Source: Flavobacteriaceae bacterium
GTDB lineage: Bacteria; Bacteroidota; Bacteroidia; Flavobacteriales; Flavobacteriaceae
DNA: 5,584 nt
Direction: 5' to 3'
Assembly: GCA_003511845.1 (NCBI GenBank)
Contig: DOIV01000304.1
Span: forward strand, 4,562-10,145
This document shows positions 1 through 3,668 of the stretch, piece after piece. The translations under genes and the position numbers were made by a program. A model generated the notes under the pieces. It was not told where the DNA came from. It was given only the letters and a program-made list of their open reading frames with translations, and ran no database searches. Position 1 is the stretch's first letter; the number at the start of each line of letters is the position of its first letter.

Positions 1-13
1 TAAACCAATAATT

Positions 14-334
14 ATGAAACGATTAATTAAAATAATTCTGATATTATCTATATTGTTAAATCTATTTTTAACCTATAAAGTTACCTTAATGGATATGGAG
101 ATAAATGATTTAAAAGGGTTTCTTTCCTCTTGTCAACAACGAGATGAATTTTCTTTAGAAGTCTTTCAAAACACATTAATTGGTAAATCAAAAGAAGAAG
201 TGATACAAATCATTCCAAACATAGACCTTAAAAGATTTGTTAGCACACAAGATAAAGAAACACTAAGAATAGAAATCTTTAAATTTGAATTTAAAAAAGA
301 CACCTTACAATACATTTCTATTGACCCGAGGTAA
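14..334 (+). CDS. Small membrane-anchored protein of unknown function (106 aa)
   Basis: The product starts with a basic tip (MKRLIK) and one hydrophobic segment at about residues 4-24 without a lipobox cysteine, so it is probably a signal anchor with the remaining ~80 residues in the periplasm. The rest is soluble and mixed-charge: a helix-like stretch at about 27-55, then a GKSKEEVIQIIP stretch (about 57-68) and two likely beta strands ending in FKFEFKKDTLQYISID. The pattern 'G-x-[ST]-x-x-E-V' followed by strands recalls small BamE/SmpA-like folds and some membrane-anchored immunity proteins, but this is resemblance only and I do not assign a family. The ATG at 14 is preceded by an A/T-rich leader with no Shine-Dalgarno, as usual in Bacteroidota. 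Its TAA is separated by one base from the ATG at 336 of the next gene, which suggests co-transcription and translational coupling. Confidence 0.75.
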   Translation: MKRLIKIILILSILLNLFLTYKVTLMDMEINDLKGFLSSCQQRDEFSLEVFQNTLIGKSKEEVIQIIPNIDLKRFVSTQDKETLRIEIFKFEFKKDTLQYISIDPR

Positions 335-335
335 A

Positions 336-394
336 ATGAATATAAAATTTAATTTTTTAGATTACTTATAGTTTTTGGTCTAGTTGCTTATGTA
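336..394 (+). other. Probable missing 5' end of the 395-802 gene, with frameshift at T6 (353-358)
   Basis: ATG 336 begins MNIKFN and, as written, ends after 11 codons at TAG 369-371. One extra T in the homopolymer 353-358 shifts the reading into the downstream frame: MNIKFNFF followed by RLLIVFGLVAYVL and then the 395-802 product. The join falls exactly in the homopolymer and produces a typical basic-then-hydrophobic N-terminus. This is direct reading of the sequence. Whether the cause is an error, a mutation or slippage is inference. Confidence 0.7.
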
Positions 395-802
395 TTGAAA
401 GATTATTTTTTTAGCTTTTCAATAGAACAACTTCCTACAGAAAAAATACAAATTATTTCAAGGACTATTCAAGAGCACTTTTATGCACAACTGATTTTTG
501 TAGTGTCTTTTGCAAGCATACCATTACTCTATTATATAGTAAGCTTAATTATACAACCCAAATATTTTACACAAATCATATTTATACACCTATTTATCAT
601 AGTGTTTGGTATAATAATATGGCAATTTAGACTTTGGCAACTCAACGAAAAATTAGTAGTTTTATCTGAAAATAATTTTACTACCATCTCTTTCTCATTT
701 TTAAAATTAGAACGATATTTGTTATACGGACTTTTAATTGGAACGGCGTTTATTAGTTTATTCTTTGTAATTACAAAGTACATATACAAAAAACCTAAAT
801 AA
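395..802 (+). CDS. Multi-pass membrane protein, 5' end disrupted by an apparent frameshift
   Basis: As an open frame it can only start at TTG 395 (135 aa). Three hydrophobic segments are clear, at about residues 32-53, 60-78 and 109-127, and the C-terminus is basic (YIYKKPK). The frame contains no ATG codon anywhere, which is very odd for a real gene. Reading the same frame upstream to the stop at 350-352 adds a further hydrophobic segment (RLLIVFGLVAYVL), so the TTG start would cut a transmembrane helix out of the protein. Adding one T to the T6 run at 353-358 joins this frame to ATG 336 and gives a 155-residue protein with four TM helices, starting one base after the previous stop. I therefore regard 336-802 as the true gene extent. 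No known family is recognised. It is either a sequencing or assembly error or a recently broken gene. Confidence 0.6.
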   Translation: MKDYFFSFSIEQLPTEKIQIISRTIQEHFYAQLIFVVSFASIPLLYYIVSLIIQPKYFTQIIFIHLFIIVFGIIIWQFRLWQLNEKLVVLSENNFTTISFSFLKLERYLLYGLLIGTAFISLFFVITKYIYKKPK

Positions 803-813
803 TCAACAACAAA

Positions 814-1470
814 ATGCACAAGCACCTAAACATTATTTTTAAAATACTTATATTTTTTATACTATTATCTTGTAAGCAATCACCCGAAATCAAACTTCAA
901 ACAGGTGATTTACTATTTCAAGATTTAGATTGTGGACCTCTTTGCGATGCTATTGAAGAAGCTACTATAGGAAAAAATGGAGAACGTTTTTCTCATATTG
1001 CTATAGTAAGCGTTGAAAATGATGAAGTTTTTATTATTGAAGCCTATGATGGCGTAAAAAAAATACCTATTTCTGAATTTATTGAACGAGATATAAAAGC
1101 ATACGGAAAATCAAACATTGTAGTAGGTAGATTAAATAAACAATATCAAAAATATATCAAAAATGCTGTTTTAGAAGCAAAAAAACGAATAGGTTTACCT
1201 TATGATGATGTCTTTAAACTAAATAATGATAAATATTATTGCTCTGAACTTATTTATGATATTTTTAAAGACCCAATAGGAACTTCTATTTTTTCAGTGA
1301 AACCAATGACCTTTAAAAACCAAAAAACAGGAAAAACAGATGATGTATGGATAAAACACTTTAAAGATCAAAATACACCTATACCAGAAGGAGCACCTGG
1401 CTCTAACCCTATTGATTATTTTCAGAGCAACAAACTAACTATTTTAGGAAAATATCACCATAAATCTTAA
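814..1470 (+). CDS. YiiX/YebB-like permuted NlpC/P60 family cysteine hydrolase, lipoprotein
   Basis: This 218-residue protein begins with a signal peptide ending in a lipobox (ILLSC, lipidated Cys20), so it is exported and membrane-attached. The mature part opens with the family's LQTGDLLFQ (28-36), followed by FSHIAIV with the presumed catalytic His61, an acidic residue in VFIIEAYDGV (Glu76), and then GLPYDDVF (127-134) and YYCSELIYDIF with the presumed nucleophile Cys143. The His-before-Cys order is the circular permutation that defines YiiX/YebB-like (Peptidase_C92) members of the NlpC/P60 superfamily. Such enzymes are thought to cleave amide bonds in peptidoglycan peptides or lipid-linked substrates, but the substrate here is not evident. 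Cys40 and Cys44 (DCGPLCDA) could form a disulfide. The gene follows the membrane-protein gene by 11 bases, which suggests one transcript. Start ATG 814 is chosen because it gives the complete signal peptide. The family call is firm; the cellular role is not known. Confidence 0.88.
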   Translation: MHKHLNIIFKILIFFILLSCKQSPEIKLQTGDLLFQDLDCGPLCDAIEEATIGKNGERFSHIAIVSVENDEVFIIEAYDGVKKIPISEFIERDIKAYGKSNIVVGRLNKQYQKYIKNAVLEAKKRIGLPYDDVFKLNNDKYYCSELIYDIFKDPIGTSIFSVKPMTFKNQKTGKTDDVWIKHFKDQNTPIPEGAPGSNPIDYFQSNKLTILGKYHHKS

Positions 1471-1511
1471 ATATAAGACATCGTTAAATTACGAAGATTA
1501 AATAACGACTT

Positions 1512-1547
1512 AAAGCACTATAAATATGCTAGCTATAAAGTGGTTTT
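1512..1547 (+). terminator. Weak imperfect hairpin, possible terminator of the left gene group
   Basis: About 40 bases after the hydrolase stop, an AAAGCACT..ATA arm can pair with TATAAAGTGGTTT across a GCTAGC-containing loop, with one mismatch and a two-base bulge, followed by a short TTTTA. The stem is A/T-rich and imperfect and the T-tract is short, so this is only a candidate. Confidence 0.2.
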
Positions 1548-1574
1548 ATACTAGAAGTTTTGTTTACAATTTAA

Positions 1575-1732
1575 GACCGTTGCAAAATTAGATAAAACAC
1601 AACAAATAAATCTTTTTAGCTTCAAATTACTTCCTTATCAAAATTTTTAAGTCCTCATAAACAATAGTTTACTGCGGGTTAAAAATTTTTTGAGCGTCGT
1701 ACTTTTTTACTAAAAAAGGTTTTGCAACGGTC
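1575..1732. mobile_element. MITE-like non-coding element, 158 bp, with terminal inverted repeats and TTAA flanks
   Basis: The outer ends GACCGTTGCAAAA (1575-1587) and TTTTGCAACGGTC (1720-1732) are perfect inverted repeats. TTAA stands directly outside both (1571-1574 and 1733-1736), which fits a 4-bp target duplication or extends the perfect repeat to 17 bp. The interior holds no open frame but contains a second long inverted repeat (1639-1692) with a TAAAC-AATA-GTTTA tip. CTTTTTAG (1612-1619) is also roughly mirrored by CTAAAAAAG (1710-1718), so the whole element could fold into one hairpin. Long terminal repeats, small size, no transposase and an intergenic place are the marks of a MITE mobilised in trans by a related insertion sequence, or of a worn-down IS. 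The family is not identified. Confidence 0.6.
1639..1692. repeat. Long imperfect inverted repeat inside the MITE-like element
   Basis: CAAAATTTTTAA (1639-1650) pairs with TTAAAAATTTTTTG (1679-1692) apart from a two-base length difference. The inner arms CCTCA and TAAAC pair with GTTTA and TGCGG around an AATA loop (1663-1666), with a mismatch and a bulged base. The result is a near-continuous stem centred in the element, which supports its being one structural unit. Confidence 0.55.
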
Positions 1733-1833
1733 TTAATTTGTCATTGTAAGGCTGAAATAACACCAATCTAATTTCAAAAAACGTGTAAAAATTCTAACTA
1801 TTTTTTTGTTATACGATTTAAAAAAAATCAGTA

Positions 1834-1851
1834 TAACCATAGTTATGGTTA
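1834..1851. promoter_or_regulatory. Perfect 18-bp palindrome TAACCATA-GT-TATGGTTA, candidate operator
   Basis: Two perfect 8-base arms are separated by two bases, which is the size and symmetry of a dimeric repressor site. It lies about 65 bases upstream of the -7 element for the chelatase gene unit. A TTTTTTT run follows at about 1853-1859, so a rho-independent terminator is the alternative reading, although the two-base spacer would force a few stem bases open to make a loop. Which regulator might bind is not known. Confidence 0.4.
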
Positions 1852-1916
1852 ATTTTTTTAAAGAAGTAGAACGGAAATAAATAAGAAATATTTTTTTTAT
1901 TTAAAACCATTCTTAA

Positions 1917-1924
1917 TAACTTTG
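1917..1924 (+). promoter_or_regulatory. Bacteroidota-type -7 promoter element (TAACTTTG)
   Basis: TAACTTTG matches the TAnnTTTG consensus of the primary sigma factor of Bacteroidota exactly. It stands about 58 bases upstream of ATG 1983, so transcription would begin near 1930 and include the hairpin at 1936-1965 in the leader. The -33 region (about 1891-1902) is a T-run without a clean TTG, which lowers confidence or points to activator dependence. Confidence 0.55.
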
Positions 1925-1935
1925 TGCATATATAT

Positions 1936-1965
1936 ATTCTTATTTTAATTAATCTAAATAAGAAT
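1936..1965 (+). promoter_or_regulatory. Leader hairpin: perfect 10-bp stem followed by T-run
   Basis: ATTCTTATTT (1936-1945) and AAATAAGAAT (1956-1965) are perfect inverted repeats around a 10-base loop, followed within a few bases by TTTTTTT (about 1969-1975). It lies between the predicted transcription start and ATG 1983, so it could act as an attenuator-like terminator, a stabilising 5' structure or an operator. The stem is A/T-rich and would be weak as a terminator. Confidence 0.4.
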
Positions 1966-1982
1966 TGCTTTTTTTAAAGTTT

Positions 1983-2666
1983 ATGAAGTTATTATTAATT
2001 ATATTCTTAATCACCATAGTATTGCTAAGTGCAATCCGCCTTTCCTTATTAAAAGGAAAGAAACTACAATGGTTGGCAATAATTATTCCTGGGTTAATTA
2101 GTCTTGGATTCTATAATTTTTCATTACAGCAAAACAATCAAACTTTAGATTGGTTGTTGCAACAAGATAATTTAGTGTCAGCCATTGCCATTGCATTAAC
2201 CTTCGAAGCTATCTTCATTATCTTTTTAACCGTAGTACAGATAAAAAGTTATTATAAGATTAAGTATCCTAATTTATGGAAATGGATTTCAGTAATTCCA
2301 TCCTTTCAATTAATTATAGCCTATATTTTTTTACAGACTTACTTGTTCTTAAAAATTGATGGGCATTCATTTAGTCTTCTCGAAATGTATTTCTTTTTAG
2401 GTAGTAGTCTTACCTTAGGAATTCTAACTTTAAGCATTCAAACCATCATAAAAAAATGGGAATTCAGAGCAGAATTACAAGCATTGATTGCAATGTTTCA
2501 ATTGCTAATTGCCATGTTTTTACCTTTGATTGCTAGAGGAAAAAGAGTAGGCTTTACACAAATAACTGTTGATTATTTATCTATAGGATTTGTAACATTA
2601 TTAATCACATTAATATCAGTATTAGGATATTTTATCTACAAACGAAAAAACAAACAACTCACATGA
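1983..2666 (+). CDS. 7-TM membrane protein of a CobN/ExbB-type cluster (HmuT- or DUF2162-like position)
   Basis: From ATG 1983 the product is 227 residues with about seven hydrophobic segments, at roughly 1-23, 28-46, 64-87, 99-123, 132-156, 163-184 and 196-219, and a basic tail (KRKNKQ). An in-frame TTG at 1965 would add only six residues and lies inside the leader hairpin, so I prefer the ATG. Charged or polar residues inside membrane stretches include Glu75 (ALTFEAIF) and Glu134. The final ATGA is shared with the start of the ExbB-like gene, so the two are translationally coupled. The place before MotA/ExbB, DUF2149 and CobN genes is that of hmuT in haem-uptake operons and of DUF2162 predicted transporters in archaeal cobN clusters. 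I infer a membrane subunit or transporter working with the chelatase. Sequence alone does not show the function, and homology to HmuT or DUF2162 is unproven. Confidence 0.8.
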   Translation: MKLLLIIFLITIVLLSAIRLSLLKGKKLQWLAIIIPGLISLGFYNFSLQQNNQTLDWLLQQDNLVSAIAIALTFEAIFIIFLTVVQIKSYYKIKYPNLWKWISVIPSFQLIIAYIFLQTYLFLKIDGHSFSLLEMYFFLGSSLTLGILTLSIQTIIKKWEFRAELQALIAMFQLLIAMFLPLIARGKRVGFTQITVDYLSIGFVTLLITLISVLGYFIYKRKNKQLT

Positions 2667-3250
2667 ACAGTATCACAAATATTTTATATTGGATTTCCAC
2701 AGGTTTATTAATCCCTGTAATTGCATTATTACTTTTTGGCTTTGTAAGAGCATTGATGTTATTAGGTGGTTTTTTCGGAATGTATATTGGTAGAATAAAA
2801 CATGAAAAAAAGCAACAGGGCTTAATAGCTGAATTAGAGAAAAACGATGTTGAAGATTTCAAAATAACAGGCAATAAAATGTTCAATACACATCTTCAAA
2901 GAATTACCAATGCTAAAGGTAAAGACATCATAATCGAAAAGGTATTGGCAGATTTTGAAATTGCTTCAGAAAAGGAATTAAGCAGCTCAAAATCTTTAGC
3001 CAAACTAGGACCAATGATTGGTTTAATGGGAACATTAATTCCTATGGGGCCTGCTTTAGTAGGTCTCGCTCAAGGCGATATTGCTTCTATGGCTCAAAAT
3101 ATGCAAGTGGCATTTTCAACCACTGTTGTAGGATTATTTGCAGGAGCAATTGGTTATGTAACTCAATTGGTAAAGCAACGTTGGTTTGTTGCTGACATTA
3201 ATAATTTAGAATATATATCTAATCTTTTAAAAGAAAAAGATAATGCGTAG
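2663..3250 (+). CDS. hmuU: MotA/TolQ/ExbB proton channel family protein (HmuU-like)
   Basis: This 195-residue inner-membrane protein has the three-helix layout of the ExbB/TolQ/MotA family: a long TM1 at about 11-42, a cytoplasmic stretch at 43-111, TM2 at about 112-136 and TM3 at about 148-170. TM2 carries the signature LGPMIGLMGTLIPMGPAL (115-132), and TM3 carries the small/polar FSTTVVGLFAGAIGYV run. Members form pentameric channels that use the proton motive force with an ExbD/TolR/MotB-like partner. The partner here is most likely the next gene, which overlaps this one by eight bases; the upstream gene overlaps it by four. Pairing with DUF2149 and a CobN-like protein is the hmuU context rather than a TonB-exbBD or flagellar one. 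The family is certain; the symbol is given by context and is tentative. Confidence 0.9.
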   Translation: MNSITNILYWISTGLLIPVIALLLFGFVRALMLLGGFFGMYIGRIKHEKKQQGLIAELEKNDVEDFKITGNKMFNTHLQRITNAKGKDIIIEKVLADFEIASEKELSSSKSLAKLGPMIGLMGTLIPMGPALVGLAQGDIASMAQNMQVAFSTTVVGLFAGAIGYVTQLVKQRWFVADINNLEYISNLLKEKDNA

Positions 3251-3566
3251 AGGACGGTTTTTAAAAAATAATAAAGATGATGATCCGATGTCTGGAATGG
3301 CAAATTTATTTGACTTAGCAATGGTATTTGCCGTTGCACTAATGGTGGCATTGGTAACACGCTTTAATGTTTCTGAAATGATTTCGGATGAAGACTTTAC
3401 ATTGGTGAAAAATCCAGGAAAACCCAATATGGAAATCATCAAAAAGAAAGGAAAGACCATAGAAAAATACAAAGGAACAAAAGGAAAATCATCAAAAGGA
3501 AAAGGAAAAAAAGTAGGTACGGCTTATGAACTTGAAAATGGGGAAATTATTTATATACCAGAGTAA
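3243..3566 (+). CDS. hmuV: DUF2149 protein, short ExbD/MotB-like partner (HmuV-like)
   Basis: The 107-residue product has the DUF2149 core: DPMSGMANLFDLAMVF (14-29) running into a single TM helix (about 21-41), and the C-terminal GTAYELENGEIIYIPE motif. Asp24 sits at the membrane entrance of the helix, where ExbD, TolR and MotB carry their proton-binding aspartate, so I infer the same role with the ExbB-like neighbour. The N-terminus is basic (MRRGRFLK), giving N-in topology. Between the helix and the C-terminal motif is a lysine/glycine-rich tract (about 67-90, e.g. KGKSSKGKGKK) that looks like a flexible, strongly positive periplasmic linker. No full ExbD periplasmic domain is present, so this is a reduced version. 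The eight-base overlap with the ExbB-like gene supports fixed stoichiometric co-expression. The symbol is tentative and based on gene order. Confidence 0.87.
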   Translation: MRRGRFLKNNKDDDPMSGMANLFDLAMVFAVALMVALVTRFNVSEMISDEDFTLVKNPGKPNMEIIKKKGKTIEKYKGTKGKSSKGKGKKVGTAYELENGEIIYIPE

Positions 3567-3596
3567 TTTTTAGTAATCAGTAACAGTAAAATCAGT

Positions 3597-3658
3597 GATC
3601 AGTTCGATTGAATTTTTCTCATTTCAATCGAAAAATTAATATCGAGAACAGTCCTTAA
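3597..3658. repeat. Intergenic inverted repeat, probable flavobacterial REP-like element
   Basis: TTCGATTGAA (3603-3612) and TTCAATCGAA (3623-3632) form a perfect 10-bp stem with a 10-base loop. Around it, GTTCGAT (from 3602) and ATCGAGAAC (from 3651) form a looser outer pair. The GTTCGA ... TCGAGAAC arrangement resembles short interspersed repeats that I recall between genes in Flavobacteriaceae genomes; that likeness is from memory and unproven. It fills most of the only real gap in the four-gene unit and could act as a processing, stability or partial termination site that sets the level of the chelatase relative to the motor genes. Confidence 0.45.
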
Positions 3659-3668
3659 AAATGAACAA

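Noticed and set aside
532..825. 97-codon reverse-strand open frame
   Set aside because: It lies antisense to the membrane-protein gene, has an implausible composition, and resembles no family; it reflects low stop density opposite an A/T-rich hydrophobic gene.
1481..1508. Small inverted repeat TCGTTA ... TAACGA after the hydrolase gene
   Set aside because: Six-base arms with a 16-base loop and no T-run are expected by chance in such A/T-rich DNA.
1588..1719. Possible transposase remnant inside the inverted-repeat element
   Set aside because: All six frames are broken by stops within a few codons and no transposase motif is readable, so only a non-coding element is claimed.
1965..1982. TTG start that would lengthen the 7-TM protein by six residues
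   Set aside because: It lies on the edge of the leader hairpin, and the ATG at 1983 gives a normal basic-plus-hydrophobic N-terminus; an ATG is preferred without other support.
1925..1982. Cobalamin or other riboswitch ahead of the chelatase unit
   Set aside because: The leader is too short and shows only a simple A/T hairpin; no conserved riboswitch core is present.
2659..2886. 75-codon reverse-strand open frame
   Set aside because: It is fully antisense to the start of the clearly recognised ExbB-like gene and has no start context or homology.
3163..3472. Two overlapping reverse-strand open frames (65 and 81 codons)
   Set aside because: Both are antisense to the ExbB-like and DUF2149 genes, whose family motifs are unmistakable on the + strand.
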